From Bremerella sp. JC817 (GTDB lineage: Bacteria > Planctomycetota > Planctomycetia > Pirellulales > Pirellulaceae), in NCBI RefSeq assembly GCF_040718835.1, contig NZ_JBFEFG010000267.1:310001-374000 (forward strand): 64,000 bases of DNA, read 5' to 3'. The number at the start of each line of letters is the position of its first letter. Within the stretch, counting starts at the first letter, position 1. A program made the translations under genes and the position numbers. This document shows positions 22,700 to 32,832 of the stretch, piece by piece. The notes under the pieces were generated by a model. The model saw nothing but the letters and a program-made list of their open reading frames with translations, was not told where the DNA came from and did not search any database.

Positions 22700-22817
22700 G
22701 GGCTGGCACTGACCTGCGGCAAGGTCGGCCGGTTTGGGCTATGATGAAGTGAGACGCATTTTTTTACGAATACGCGTCGAGACCTTCCCCATTCCCCCCT
22801 CGCCTTAAAGCCCATTC

Positions 22818-24731
22818 ATGTCGCACTTTACGAATGCCCAGGATTCGCTGCGTCTAACAGCGATGTTGTTAACTCTGTTTCTCATCCCTGCGATTTCCTC
22901 GGCGGAAACGCTGACGTCTCCTGATGGCCAACTCAAGTTTCAGATCAAACTGCGCCAGGCAGGACCCAAATCGCAACTCGCCTATCAGGTTACTACGCCT
23001 GAAGAAACCATCGTGGCGGACTCGACCATTTCTTTCGTACGTAAAGATGGGGTGGTAATTGGCGATCATCTCGAACAAATCTCGGTCGATCCTGCTTCGA
23101 GTCACGACTCGACCTGGAATCCTGTCTACGGCGAGCGAAGCTCGATCCGCGATCACTACAGGACCCAAACGTTCCGCTATCGCGACACGGAAGCCAACTG
23201 CCCGGTCGTGCTGGAGGTTCGTTGTTACGATTCGGGCGTCGCATTTCGGACGACGCTGGGCGATGCCAACGGCGAATCGCTCGCGCTGGCTCGGGAACAA
23301 ACGGAGTTTCGCTTTGCCAAAGATTATCCTGCCTGGCGAACAACTAGCGCCCAGGGAACCTACGACAAGGTACCACTCAGCCAGCTCGGCAAGAACGTCG
23401 AGCGCCCGCTAACGATTGAAGCGGGAAAGCAGGTCTTCGCGATCGGCGAAGCACAACTGGTCGACTACGCCGTGATGCGTTTGCAAACCGTCGCTGGCGG
23501 TGGGTCCGGAGTGGTTTCGCAGCTGCAAAGCGAGATCGTCGGCACCACGCCGTTGACGACGCCATGGCGATTTGTGATGGTCGCTGACACGCCAGGGCAG
23601 TTGCTGGAAGCCAACGACCTGCTATTGAATCTGAATGAACCATGCGCGATCGCGGACACGTCGTGGATCAAGCCAGGCAAAGTCATTCGCGAAATCAGCC
23701 TGACGACCGACGGCGCGAAGGCCTGTATCGATTTCGCGGCAAAGAACAATTTTCAATACGTCGAATTCGATGCCGGTTGGTACGGACACGAGTATGACGA
23801 CGCCTCGGACGCGACCACTGTCACCGTGGATGCCAAGCGTTCGGCAGGCCCACTCGACCTGCCAGGGGTGATCGAGTACGCCCGCCAGCGTGATATTGGC
23901 ATTTTGGTTTACGTCAATCGACGAGCCCTCGAAAAGCAACTGGACGAGATCTTACCACTCTATAAGAAGTGGGGAATCGCAGGCGTGAAGTATGGCTTCG
24001 TCCAAACTGGATCCCAAAAATGGACGGCCTGGCTGCACGAGGCAATTCGCAAAGCAGCCGATCACCAGTTGATGGTCGATGTCCATGACGAATACCGGCC
24101 AACCGGCTATTCACGTACCTACCCCAATCTAATGACGCAGGAAGGCGTGCGAGGTGACGAGGCAACGCCATCCGCTAGCCTCGCGATCACCACGATTTTT
24201 ACACGCAACCTGGCGGGTGCCGCGGACCATACGATCTGCTATTACGATCCTCGCGTACGAGCGAACTGGTCGCACGCCCACCAGTTGGCCAAGGCGGTTT
24301 GCACTTATTCTCCGTGGCAGTTCATGTACTGGTATGACACGCCCCTTTCTTCGCTGCAGGATGGCAAGACGACGCGAAATCGCATCATCGATTCCCCCGA
24401 ATTGACGTTCTTCTCCGAGGTTCCGACGGTGTGGGATGATACTCGCGTGCTGAATGGTGTGATCGGCGAATCTGTCGTCACGGCTCGTCGAAGCGGCGAA
24501 CGGTGGTTCATCGGGGCTATGAATGGTGATCAACCACGTACCCTGAACGTCCCCCTCGATTTCCTTGATAGCGACAGGAAGTACGAAGCCACGATCTATC
24601 GAGACGATCCTTCGCTCGATGGTCCGACCAAGGTGCGGATCGATCGGCAAATCGTGGACAGCAATACGGTTTTAGAGATGGAGTTGCGTCCCAACGGCGG
24701 CGAAGCGGTTTCGCTCTTCCCGGCCAAATAG
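22818..24731 (+). CDS. Glycoside hydrolase family 97 protein
   Basis: 637-aa exported glycosidase with a signal peptide (ending near ISSA). It has the GH97 layout: N-terminal beta-sandwich (LTSPDGQLKFQI), central (beta/alpha)8 barrel from about residue 285 (FVEFDAGWYGHEYDDASDAT), LMTQEGVRGDEATPSAS, and a C-terminal beta domain. GH97 enzymes are calcium-dependent alpha-glucosidases or alpha-galactosidases. At the barrel strand where retaining members have K-x-D-F this protein has KYGF, so an inverting mechanism with Glu residues is more likely. 118 nt after the FG-GAP/sulfatase gene; both probably act on exported glycan. Confidence 0.9.
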   Translation: MSHFTNAQDSLRLTAMLLTLFLIPAISSAETLTSPDGQLKFQIKLRQAGPKSQLAYQVTTPEETIVADSTISFVRKDGVVIGDHLEQISVDPASSHDSTWNPVYGERSSIRDHYRTQTFRYRDTEANCPVVLEVRCYDSGVAFRTTLGDANGESLALAREQTEFRFAKDYPAWRTTSAQGTYDKVPLSQLGKNVERPLTIEAGKQVFAIGEAQLVDYAVMRLQTVAGGGSGVVSQLQSEIVGTTPLTTPWRFVMVADTPGQLLEANDLLLNLNEPCAIADTSWIKPGKVIREISLTTDGAKACIDFAAKNNFQYVEFDAGWYGHEYDDASDATTVTVDAKRSAGPLDLPGVIEYARQRDIGILVYVNRRALEKQLDEILPLYKKWGIAGVKYGFVQTGSQKWTAWLHEAIRKAADHQLMVDVHDEYRPTGYSRTYPNLMTQEGVRGDEATPSASLAITTIFTRNLAGAADHTICYYDPRVRANWSHAHQLAKAVCTYSPWQFMYWYDTPLSSLQDGKTTRNRIIDSPELTFFSEVPTVWDDTRVLNGVIGESVVTARRSGERWFIGAMNGDQPRTLNVPLDFLDSDRKYEATIYRDDPSLDGPTKVRIDRQIVDSNTVLEMELRPNGGEAVSLFPAK

Positions 24732-24752
24732 CCGCTTTGCAGTTAGCAATTG

Positions 24753-24781
24753 CGACGCTCGTCCGTTAGAGACGAGCGTCG
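24753..24781. terminator. Bidirectional hairpin between convergent genes
   Basis: Perfect 11-bp stem (24753-24763 with 24771-24781) and 7-nt loop, between the GH97 gene and the convergent lipoprotein gene. There is no T-run, so termination is inferred from place and shape. Confidence 0.65.
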
Positions 24782-24812
24782 TTTGCAATCGCATGCGATA
24801 GTCGATGTCCAC

Positions 24813-25250
24813 CTATTGGCGATCTAGTCGAAAGAGCAGCGGGTCACGAGTCGGAATCGCTGCCTTCCAGGGAGTTGCTTTCAAGTCCAAGGGCCTCCGG
24901 TCGTACACTTGCAGTATCAACTTTCGTGCAGTCGGGTCGTCATCAGAAAGGACGAGTCTGATGCGATAATCTCCCGGCAAAGCTCCTGGCCAGACGTGCC
25001 CTTCGTGCATCGTGCTCAACTCGAAGTGGCCGCCTGGCTGAATTTCGGCGAAAGCTCGCACCGCGGAGTCCTTTACCGACACGAACTCAATCTGATGTCC
25101 CGCCAATGCGGCGGAGTCTTCGTTCTCTGCGACGATGATCCCGCGAACAGCTACAGTTGGTGGACCATCACCACCCCGACAACCGGCCGCAAGCATTACT
25201 GCCAGAAGGAAGCTGGCGACCGATCCTGGTTTGACATTGGCATTCTTCAT
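24813..25250 (-). CDS. Lipoprotein partner of DUF1559
   Basis: 145-aa lipoprotein with signal peptide and lipobox (MLAAGC), then a beta-rich domain with GALPGDYRIRLVL and a repeated pattern of short strands as in carboxypeptidase-regulatory domains. Its start overlaps the end of the DUF1559 gene upstream by 4 nt, so they are translated together. Function unknown. Confidence 0.85.
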   Translation of the reverse strand: MKNANVKPGSVASFLLAVMLAAGCRGGDGPPTVAVRGIIVAENEDSAALAGHQIEFVSVKDSAVRAFAEIQPGGHFELSTMHEGHVWPGALPGDYRIRLVLSDDDPTARKLILQVYDRRPLDLKATPWKAAIPTRDPLLFRLDRQ

Positions 25251-26173
25251 CGGACTTCACCACCTGCTCTCGTGGCGAACGCTGTCAACGTTTCGATGTC
25301 GGTGGTGAGCGGCAGAGATTGAACACTTCCATCGACAAACACGAACAGAGTCACACCAGGATGCGGTCCACCGAAACTGCTGTTGGCCAGTGGTACCGAT
25401 TGGTTATTGGTAGGCAACAGAGGACGTCGATCCCCGTTGGAGTGTAGCCCGAGCATACGTCGATGCGTATTGCGAATGCCACTGAAGACACTACGATCTT
25501 CATTCTTGCCACGAAGTGACTTCGGTCGAATCACCTTTTCGCCGAACATTGTCGTATTGGTCGTACCATCGGAGATGTCGGCGAAGCGAAGCTGATTCTT
25601 CCAGGTCGCCAGGTAGGGCTTCCCACTCCGGTCGCTCGTCACGCGAGGCACTGCTGGAATGATCGCCCCATTCGATTGAACGTACTGAGCCCCCGTACCA
25701 AAGCTTGCCGCATAGTCGGTCAGGGCAGCTCCTTCCGATGTGAAGTCACCAATACTCAACGTCGCTTCAGGACGGGAAGGGCAGAGGTAACTTGGTACCT
25801 GGGTTTGATAGGATTCCTTCGGCTGTTCAGCCGCAAGGTAGTGGACGTCCCACAGCGCGAGCTGATTGCCTCCTTCCAAATAAGGCAGAACCAACGCCCC
25901 CCAAGTCGCCCAACTATTTTCCGTTTCGGAGTTGTCCCCAATAAACGCTGGCGGAAGGTTGCCGTAGGTGTCGTGAAAGTTATGAGCCGCAAGACCGATC
26001 TGCTTCAAATTATTGGTGCAGTGCACGCGTCGAGCAGCTTCACGGGCCTGTTGCACCGCAGGCAAGAGCAGCGCGATCAACACACCGATGATGGCGATGA
26101 CCACCAACAGTTCGACCAACGTGAAACCGCGGTGACGAAACAAACTTCGGATATTCGATTGATGATGATTCAT
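25247..26173 (-). CDS. DUF1559 family prepilin-like protein
   Basis: 308-aa protein with the prepilin-type signal RGFTLVELLVVIAIIGVLIALLLPAVQQ, AREAARRVHCTNNLKQ, and C-terminal PHPGVTLFVFVDGSVQSL. It is exported and membrane-anchored by the N-terminal helix. Two starts are possible: ATG 26173 (chosen, giving the usual short basic N-terminus) and ATG 26206, neither with a strong ribosome-binding site. The lipoprotein gene follows with a 4-nt overlap. Confidence 0.9.
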   Translation of the reverse strand: MNHHQSNIRSLFRHRGFTLVELLVVIAIIGVLIALLLPAVQQAREAARRVHCTNNLKQIGLAAHNFHDTYGNLPPAFIGDNSETENSWATWGALVLPYLEGGNQLALWDVHYLAAEQPKESYQTQVPSYLCPSRPEATLSIGDFTSEGAALTDYAASFGTGAQYVQSNGAIIPAVPRVTSDRSGKPYLATWKNQLRFADISDGTTNTTMFGEKVIRPKSLRGKNEDRSVFSGIRNTHRRMLGLHSNGDRRPLLPTNNQSVPLANSSFGGPHPGVTLFVFVDGSVQSLPLTTDIETLTAFATRAGGEVR

Positions 26174-26710
26174 AGCTTGATTCTTGAAAAATGTAGGCGT
26201 GTCCATTGAGGTCGCTTCATCCTGGCCATAGCATCCTCCAGGACGAACGACAGGCGTTGAAAATTAAGAGGGAACGAACGAGCGGTCAGGGTCCAGCCGC
26301 AACAAGCCCCGCGTTCGCTTTAGCAACAGCACGAACGATCCGAAGCGAGCCAGCAGGCCAAGAGAGCCGGGCGATCGGTCAGAGAGATTGTCTTCATCGT
26401 TCCAAATTCCACCTTGAGCTTTTCATTCCGCCAGCAACACATGCTGGTGCTGACGTTCATCCTTGAGCGTCATCACACACGTAATCACCTAACGCCGATC
26501 ACGTGTGCCGGGATCAAAAGCAAAGAACGGACCACTTAGCAGAAAGAAAAGACATTTCCTTCCGAGATCAGCGATTCCTCGGGTAGAGAAGCGGGAAAAG
26601 ATTTTTGCGGTCCCTTTGCTTTCGTTTCCTATTCCCCAAAGAAACGCGGCAGGCCAGAACGTATCGCAGAGGCCGCGCTCATTTACCGGCGACCCGTGAA
26701 ATAGTCTGGC
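26174..26710. other. 537-nt region without a gene
   Basis: Lies upstream of the DUF1559 gene and downstream of the sigma-54 regulator, both leftward. I see no coding frame with support. It holds an 11-bp inverted repeat with one mismatch (26476-26486 with 26497-26507), possibly the regulator's terminator though no T-run follows, and an A/G-rich stretch around 26515-26610. Confidence 0.5.
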
Positions 26711-28309
26711 TTAGTCTTGCGGACGAAACAGCGACCAGTCGAGTTGCAGCTTTCGCATCCGAGCTCGCAGCGTGTGCGGATTGATCTTGAGAATCGCCGC
26801 CGCGCCACGTCGCCCTTCGATTTGCCCTTCGGTGAAACGCAACACACTTTCGATGTGCTGCTTCATGACTTCGTCCAATGAAGGAATCTCGCTTGCTTTA
26901 TGTGGCGAACGGGAAGCCGGAGGACTCCAGGCCGGGGCAAGGCTTGCCGGGGAAGGATTCGGAGCGGTCGAAACCTGCAACGTTCGATCCCCACTCCAGC
27001 CGAGTGCCTTGGCGACTTCCAACCGCTGCCCATCCCCCAGGATGGCAGCACGATCGATCACCGCCGCCAACTCGCGAATGTTGCCTGGCCAATCGTACGC
27101 TCGCAGCAATTCGAGCGATTCTTGATCGGGCAGGGCAGGGGCTAAACCAAACCGCAGCGCGGCCCGGTCGGCGAAGTGGTTCGCCAGTTCTTCAATGTCG
27201 TCCACCCGTTCTCGCAGCGGCGGCAAGAGAAGTGGAAACACCGCGAGGCGATACCAAAGATCTTCACGGAACTTGCCTTCGCGAACCATATTGGCAAGAT
27301 CACGATGCGTTGCTGCGACGACTCGGACGTTGACATGGATCGGTGTGTTGCCACCGACTCGCTCGACGAAACCATCTTGGAGGACCCGCAAAAATCGGAC
27401 CTGGGCTTCAAGTGGCAGTTCGCCGATTTCATCCAGAAAGAGCGTGCCGCCATCGGCCCTTTCGAACCAGCCTTGTCGCGATTGATCGGCTCCGGTGAAG
27501 CTCCCTTTTTCGTGACCGAACAATTGCGAGTCGATTAATTCGGACGGGATCGCCCCACAGTTCACGCGAATGAAGGGACCATCGTGACGGTCGCCGCGAA
27601 CATGCAGCGACCGGGCCACTACCTCTTTGCCGGTTCCGGTTTCGCCGAGAATCAACACCGGAACATCCGAGTCCGCAACCAAGGCGACCCGTTCCATCAC
27701 CAGCCGCAAACCGGTTTCCTCGCCAACGACCTTGTCGTCGAGGTTTTGCCGCCCGAGCCTTCGCAGCAAGGCTCCTCGCTCCGCCTCAGCCGCTTCCCGC
27801 AGCGCGGCCATCTCGTGCAAGCGGCGGTCGTTTTCGAGTGCAACAGAAAAGGGCTCCTGGATCGCTTCGGCGACTTGCATCTGCTTGGCCGAGAACTTCT
27901 GCGCATCGCTGGCCGCCAGCAGCAAGACACCGCTGCTGGGGTGGTCGCCTGCCAGCGGAATCGCAATCACGTCTCCGGTTAGATACTCCGGGGTAACAAG
28001 TGCTATCGGCGAAGTCGTCTTCTGATGAAGTTGGACGATCTCGCCACGGCGCAGCCATGCCTTCAGCTTTGTCATCTCAGGCCGGGTAAATGTTCGGCGA
28101 TGTTCCGAAAGTGGTTGCCCCCCTTCCTGAGGCGCCGCCGCCACGGTCGAGATGCTGGCATGCTCGAAATCGAGACGGCGAACGATCAACTGCGCTAAGG
28201 GCAGCTCTTGCTCGAGCATCTGGGCGATCGTTTCGACATACTCGCCGATTTCAATATGCCGACAGGCCTGTTGCCAGACTTCCAACAAAATGTGGCTTAG
28301 CTTCGACAT
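26711..28309 (-). CDS. Sigma-54-dependent transcriptional activator with GAF domain
   Basis: 532-aa bacterial enhancer-binding protein. Residues about 15-170 look like a GAF sensor. The AAA+ domain has Walker A GETGTGKE (222-229), the sigma-54 contact loop GSFTGA (269-274) and Walker B GGTLFLDEIGE (287-297). The C-terminus (GRRGAAAILKINPHTLRARM) is a Fis-type helix-turn-helix. It hydrolyses ATP to open promoters held by sigma-54 RNA polymerase. The gene is divergent from the cupin/DoxX pair, its probable target, but I could not find a well-spaced GG-N10-GC promoter there. ATG 28309 is chosen from the protein pattern; the frame stays open to 28390. Confidence 0.92.
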   Translation of the reverse strand: MSKLSHILLEVWQQACRHIEIGEYVETIAQMLEQELPLAQLIVRRLDFEHASISTVAAAPQEGGQPLSEHRRTFTRPEMTKLKAWLRRGEIVQLHQKTTSPIALVTPEYLTGDVIAIPLAGDHPSSGVLLLAASDAQKFSAKQMQVAEAIQEPFSVALENDRRLHEMAALREAAEAERGALLRRLGRQNLDDKVVGEETGLRLVMERVALVADSDVPVLILGETGTGKEVVARSLHVRGDRHDGPFIRVNCGAIPSELIDSQLFGHEKGSFTGADQSRQGWFERADGGTLFLDEIGELPLEAQVRFLRVLQDGFVERVGGNTPIHVNVRVVAATHRDLANMVREGKFREDLWYRLAVFPLLLPPLRERVDDIEELANHFADRAALRFGLAPALPDQESLELLRAYDWPGNIRELAAVIDRAAILGDGQRLEVAKALGWSGDRTLQVSTAPNPSPASLAPAWSPPASRSPHKASEIPSLDEVMKQHIESVLRFTEGQIEGRRGAAAILKINPHTLRARMRKLQLDWSLFRPQD

Positions 28310-28662
28310 TCCAGACCCATCAAATATTGTGGCCATTGCGATCGCAATTCCCGGACATCCATGAAATATAACGGCCTGATGCCGCCTCATCTAGCAAACA
28401 GTGCTGGACGATCTTAGGTTTCCGTGAAATGCAATTGGTAGACCGTTGCCCATGCCATCTTCACGTTAAAACTCAAGTTGCCTGGTGTTTACCACTTCTT
28501 TCGAGGGAGTGACCTGCCACGCTCTAGCCAGCGATCGCAAGGTAATCCAAAGTTTTTCGTGTCGAGCTGTCACTTCTGCCGGGACTTAGTCGTCCTGCTT
28601 GGTAAAGCCCCGTTTTTTTGACGATTGACTCTTTGCCCTAACCAGAAGAAGGGACCACCACC
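28310..28662. other. Divergent promoter region, regulator versus cupin gene
   Basis: 353 nt between divergent genes. I searched for the sigma-54 pattern TGGCAC-N5-TTGC. The nearest match (TTGGTAGACCGTTGCC, near 28435) has 9 instead of 10 nt between GG and GC. No other structure was seen. Confidence 0.45.
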
Positions 28663-29160
28663 ATGCGTTGGACCAACACCTCGATCTTCACCATTGCTAC
28701 TCTCGTCGTTGGACTTTCGGTCCTCAGTCCGGTGGCTGCTCAAGATGCCCCACACAAAGAAGTCGCCAAGCCAGCCGGTAAGTCAGCTCCGCTGATGACA
28801 ATGTCGCCAAGCCCTGGCGTCGTTGTGAATGTGTTGAAGGTAGATCCGCTAAAGGCAATCCAGAGCAAACAGCCCCGTACCGCAACGATGGTCGAGGTCG
28901 TGCTCGATCCCCTCGCAGGCAGTCCACCGCATCGTCACCCAGGCCCCGTTTGCGGCTATGTGCTGGAAGGAACGTTCGAGTTTCAGATCGAAGGTAAGGA
29001 GAAACAGGTCCTGCACGAGGGAGATACCTTCTTCGAGCCAGAAATGATCCTGCATCTGGTCGGTCGCAATCCGAACCAAGAAGGCAAGACTCGCGTTTTG
29101 GCCACCATCATTCATCCGTCCGATGCGAAGCAACTTGTAATTCCTGAACCCCAGAAATAA
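28663..29160 (+). CDS. Exported cupin-domain protein
   Basis: 165-aa protein with a signal peptide (cut after PVAAQ-like sequence) and one cupin domain: SPPHRHPGPVCGYVLEGTFEF gives the first cupin motif with the H-x-H metal ligands and a downstream Glu, and LHEGDTFFEPEMILHLVGRN gives the second. Single-domain cupins bind iron or manganese and may be dioxygenases or simply binding proteins; the substrate is unknown. The AGAAGAAGGGA-rich leader carries the ribosome-binding site. The DoxX gene follows after 69 nt. Likely controlled by the divergent sigma-54 activator. Confidence 0.88.
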   Translation: MRWTNTSIFTIATLVVGLSVLSPVAAQDAPHKEVAKPAGKSAPLMTMSPSPGVVVNVLKVDPLKAIQSKQPRTATMVEVVLDPLAGSPPHRHPGPVCGYVLEGTFEFQIEGKEKQVLHEGDTFFEPEMILHLVGRNPNQEGKTRVLATIIHPSDAKQLVIPEPQK

Positions 29161-29229
29161 GTCACGTGTCGTTGTCCATTACGATACCGAGCTTTGATTG
29201 ACATCATGCTTTGAAGGATTTTAGTTCCG

Positions 29230-29694
29230 ATGACAAGCCTTGATACGCCTGGCCAACCCCCAGGCAACACCACATCCATCACCATCGCTTGCTGGTTCGT
29301 TCGCTTTGCACTCGCCGCCGCATTTCTTTCTGCGGTCGGCGATCGTTTTGGTTTGTGGGGTCCTCCCGGCGCCGAAGGAGTCGCGTGGGGAAGTATTGAA
29401 AACTACGAAGCCTACGTCGGCATGCTGAACTGGTTTCTCCCTTCGGCATTGATCTCGCCGGTCGGCTGGGTTGCGACTGGAGCGGAAGTCGTGATTGCCA
29501 TTGGCCTGCTGGTTGGTTTTCAGCTTCGCTGGTTCGCCCTGGCAGCCGGGCTGCTGCTGACCATCTTCGCCACGGCAATGATGGGAGCCTTCGGCCCGAA
29601 ACCGCCGCTCGACTATTCGGTTCTGTCGGCAGCAAGTGCTGCCTATCTGCTCTTCGCGGTGAACTTCCCTGCGAAAGCAGCTTCGGTCGACTAA
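29230..29694 (+). CDS. DoxX-family membrane protein
   Basis: 154-aa membrane protein with four hydrophobic helices (WFVRFALAAAFLSAVGDRFG, SPVGWVATGAEVVIAIGLLV, WFALAAGLLLTIFATAMMG and the last one near SAASAAYLLFAVN). The pattern fits the DoxX/SURF4-like family, found in thiosulfate:quinone oxidoreductase subunits and many redox or detoxification operons. Pairing with a cupin suggests a small oxidative-stress or quinone-linked unit, but no more can be said. Confidence 0.85.
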   Translation: MTSLDTPGQPPGNTTSITIACWFVRFALAAAFLSAVGDRFGLWGPPGAEGVAWGSIENYEAYVGMLNWFLPSALISPVGWVATGAEVVIAIGLLVGFQLRWFALAAGLLLTIFATAMMGAFGPKPPLDYSVLSAASAAYLLFAVNFPAKAASVD

Positions 29695-29901
29695 CGATCG
29701 AATCTATCAACACTGGCATTCAAGCGAAGCCTCCAGGGGGATGCACCACGCGTGCAGGCCCCTTTTCTCGGTTGGTACGTTCCCCTCGGGCAAACACCGA
29801 CCAATCCCGCTGATCGCTATAAAGCAGATAACCTGTTCGGTTGATTACCGAAATGTAGGGAACAACTCGATTTACGATCGGGCAACTGGCTTATGTTTTC
29901 A

Positions 29902-29920
29902 CGACTCATTTTTTGAGTCG
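29902..29920. other. Hairpin upstream of the RedB operon
   Basis: 7-bp perfect stem CGACTCA/TGAGTCG around a loop of five T, 41 nt before the RedB-like gene. It could be a protein site or a small attenuator; the T-run is inside the loop, so it is not a standard terminator. Confidence 0.4.
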
Positions 29921-29961
29921 CGCGGCGAAGACATCGAAGTCTGATTGGTATTGCGTATTTA

Positions 29962-30633
29962 ATGAATTCTCGACGGCATCTCATGCAACTATCTTGGCGA
30001 TTGGCAGTCGTCCTGTGGGGGATCGGCACGCTTGGTGCCTGGGTTTGGGCGACGAATTACGAGTTCTCGACTGTCCCTGAAAATCGGTCGGCAATTCCGC
30101 AGCATTGGCCGATCGACTCTGACTTGCCCCGCTCGGCAGATCGACCGACGCTCCTTTTCTTCATGCATCCTCGCTGCCCTTGCACGAGTGCTTCGGTACA
30201 TGAGTTGGCCCGCATGCTAACCGGCTCCGGACTATCCGAAATCCAATGCCCTGACCTAGTCGTGGTTGCCTTCGGACCTGACCAGCCGTCGGCCGAATGG
30301 ACCGAGAGCGCAACCCTGCGTCAAGCCGACGAATTACCTCGATCTAAAGTCTTCTGGGATGTCGACGGCGTGGTGTCGGCCCAGTTTGGTGCATCGACAA
30401 GCGGAGCCGTTCGCCTTTATGGTCGTGACGGCAAGCTGCTCTTCTCCGGTGGAGTGACCGCTTCACGTGGACACGAAGGGGACAATCGTGGCTGCGAAGC
30501 TCTGCGAGAACGATTGATCGATCCGACAACCAGTCGGCCAACATCTGCTCCTGTGTTCGGATGCCGTATCCATAACGACGCTGCCCCAATCGTTGACGGG
30601 GATTCTTCTGCGATGATCTCCGGAGTTAAATAA
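29962..30633 (+). CDS. RedB-like thioredoxin-fold protein
   Basis: 223-aa protein with one N-terminal transmembrane helix ([17 protein letters not shown]), then a thioredoxin-like domain with [19 protein letters not shown]. The C-P-C pair replaces the usual CXXC. A second cysteine lies near the C-terminus (FGCR). I recognise it as the RedB type found with histidine kinases in planctomycetes; it may sense or transfer redox equivalents outside the membrane. The stop overlaps the kinase start by 1 nt (TAATG), so the two are coupled. Confidence 0.75.
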   Translation: MNSRRHLMQLSWRLAVVLWGIGTLGAWVWATNYEFSTVPENRSAIPQHWPIDSDLPRSADRPTLLFFMHPRCPCTSASVHELARMLTGSGLSEIQCPDLVVVAFGPDQPSAEWTESATLRQADELPRSKVFWDVDGVVSAQFGASTSGAVRLYGRDGKLLFSGGVTASRGHEGDNRGCEALRERLIDPTTSRPTSAPVFGCRIHNDAAPIVDGDSSAMISGVK

Positions 30634-32795
30634 TGCCTTTTCGCAAGATCCAGTCGCCATCGGTGCGAAAGAAGCTGGACGAACAATACCAGTCAATTCA
30701 CGAACGAACGGACCGCATGTTCGCCGTTCTGATGGTGCTGCAATGGCTTGGTGGAATCGCTATGGCGGTGTTCATCTCGCCACGTACCTGGTCCGGAACG
30801 CACAGCGAAGTGCACCCTCATATTCTGATGGCCGTCTTTGGCGGAGCGTTTCTGGCGGCTATGCCGATTGCATTAGCGATCTTCCGGCCTGGCAAAGTCT
30901 CGACACGCATGGTCATTGCCTGCAGCCAGGTGATTTTTTCGTCGCTGCTGATTCACCTGAGTGGCGGTCGAATTGAAACACACTTTCACGTCTTCGTTTC
31001 GTTGGCGTTCTTGGCCGCATATCGCGATCCGTGGGTGTTTGCTCCGGCTACGGCGATCGTAGCCGTAGACCACCTGGTGCGTGGTATCTGGTGGCCTGCA
31101 TCGGTATTTGGAATTGCCACAGCGTCGGAATGGCGTTGGCTGGAACATGCCTCGTGGGTGATCTTTGAAGATATCGTGCTGCTGCTGATCATCATGCAAA
31201 GTCGTCTGGAGATGGTGAAGCTGGCCATTCACACCGACGAGCTCGAGCAGCGGGAAGAGCAATTGAAACATGCGACGGAAGCTGCCGAACGAGCCAACCG
31301 CACCAAGAGCAAGTTCCTGGCGAACATGAGCCACGAAATCCGCACGCCGCTCAACGGGATTCTCGGGTTCACTGAAGTGCTGCGTCGCGATCGCGAGAAC
31401 ATCTCGGCCGAGGAGATGGACGAGTACCTCACCACGATTCAGCGTAGTGGTAAACATCTGCTAGAACTCATAAACGACGTTCTCGACATCTCGAAGATTG
31501 AAGCAGACCAATTGAAAGTCGAAGCGATCGCCTGTTCGCCCCATCAAATCATTTCCGACGTGGTCTCGGTCTTGCGAGTCGGAGCGACCGAAAAGGGGAT
31601 TGGCCTCGACTATCGCTGGGAAGGCCAGGTCCCGCATTCGATCATGAGCGATCCATATCGCATCAAGCAATTGTTGTTGAATCTGGTTGGCAATGCGATC
31701 AAGTTCACGAACCAGGGATCGGTGGTCGTGGTGGCGGAAGTCGTTCCTTCCGAAAGCGGAGCGAACCTGGTCGTGGAAGTTCGCGACACAGGCGTCGGGA
31801 TTCCTCAAGACAAACTCGACTCGGTCTTCCAGCCTTTCGTTCAAGCCGACGATACCGTGACACGCAAGTATGGCGGAACCGGTCTTGGCCTGGCGATTAG
31901 TCGGAAGCTTGCCGAAGCACTCGGAGGCCAACTGACAGCCACCAGTGCCGTTGGACGTGGCAGCACGTTTACCGCGCAGATTGCACTCGGCGATATTTCG
32001 CAAATTCAATTCGTTGCTCCATCGCAAATGCCTGGTGCCGACGTCCGCCGCGATCAGGCGATCCCCAGCGATCTGAGCCATCTCAACGTTCTGGTGGCCG
32101 ACGATGGCGACACCAACCGCAAGCTGATTCGCCTACTATTGGAACGTGGCGGCGCCAAGGTTAGCCTCGCCGAGAACGGCCAGGTCGCCGTCGACATGGC
32201 CCAGCAGCGATCGTTCGATGTGGTTCTGATGGACATGCAGATGCCCGTTCTGGATGGATATTCGGCCACGACCAAGCTACGAGAGCTTGGATTCACGCTG
32301 CCGATCATCGCCCTGACAGCCCACGCCATGAAAGGGGATCGCGAGAACTGCGAGCAAGCAGGCTGCAGCGGCTATCTGTCGAAACCGATCGATGCCGACG
32401 AACTGTATCGGACGCTCGGCGAGATCGTCACGACGCCGCGTTTCAATTCACCTCCGCCTGCCGCACTGGAGTCGCGTAGCGATTTCCCGGTTCCCGATTC
32501 GTCGATTCCTTCGTTGCTGCCAACCGACGATGACGAGATCCGCGAGATCGTGCAAGAGTTCCTGGAACGATTCGAGACGCGAATTGTCGAACTGGAGCGA
32601 GCCTTGGAAGAAGAAGACTTCGAGGCCCTGGAACACCTGGCCCATTGGTTACGAGGCGCCGCAGGTACAGTCGGTTACGACTGCTTCACGGAACCTGCCT
32701 CGAAACTGGAACTGGGGGCTCGCGAAAAGTGCCTGACTAGCACGGCGAGCTCGCTTGAAACGATTAGTGAACTGCAACGCAGGATCGTGCTTTGA
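30633..32795 (+). CDS. Hybrid sensor histidine kinase with REC and HPt domains
   Basis: 720-aa membrane kinase. About six transmembrane helices occupy residues 28-190, then a coiled coil ([23 protein letters not shown]), the phospho-acceptor His234 in [12 protein letters not shown], and the ATP-binding N, G1 and G2 boxes ([27 protein letters not shown]). A receiver domain has Asp534 in [11 protein letters not shown], and the C-terminus is an HPt domain with His671 in [12 protein letters not shown] full phosphorelay is therefore in one chain. Overlapping the RedB-like gene by 1 nt, it probably passes phosphate to the response regulator encoded next. Confidence 0.95.
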   Translation: MPFRKIQSPSVRKKLDEQYQSIHERTDRMFAVLMVLQWLGGIAMAVFISPRTWSGTHSEVHPHILMAVFGGAFLAAMPIALAIFRPGKVSTRMVIACSQVIFSSLLIHLSGGRIETHFHVFVSLAFLAAYRDPWVFAPATAIVAVDHLVRGIWWPASVFGIATASEWRWLEHASWVIFEDIVLLLIIMQSRLEMVKLAIHTDELEQREEQLKHATEAAERANRTKSKFLANMSHEIRTPLNGILGFTEVLRRDRENISAEEMDEYLTTIQRSGKHLLELINDVLDISKIEADQLKVEAIACSPHQIISDVVSVLRVGATEKGIGLDYRWEGQVPHSIMSDPYRIKQLLLNLVGNAIKFTNQGSVVVVAEVVPSESGANLVVEVRDTGVGIPQDKLDSVFQPFVQADDTVTRKYGGTGLGLAISRKLAEALGGQLTATSAVGRGSTFTAQIALGDISQIQFVAPSQMPGADVRRDQAIPSDLSHLNVLVADDGDTNRKLIRLLLERGGAKVSLAENGQVAVDMAQQRSFDVVLMDMQMPVLDGYSATTKLRELGFTLPIIALTAHAMKGDRENCEQAGCSGYLSKPIDADELYRTLGEIVTTPRFNSPPPAALESRSDFPVPDSSIPSLLPTDDDEIREIVQEFLERFETRIVELERALEEEDFEALEHLAHWLRGAAGTVGYDCFTEPASKLELGAREKCLTSTASSLETISELQRRIVL

Positions 32796-32832
32796 TTATC
32801 CCAAGCACACCCTGGAAAGAGATTGAGAAGCA

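Noticed and set aside
26476..26507. Inverted repeat as a terminator of the sigma-54 regulator gene
   Set aside because: One mismatch, no T-run on either side, and more than 200 nt from the stop codon.
28430..28450. Sigma-54 promoter candidate TTGGTAGACCGTTGCC
   Set aside because: Spacing between GG and GC is 9 rather than 10 nt, and the flanking bases do not fit the consensus.
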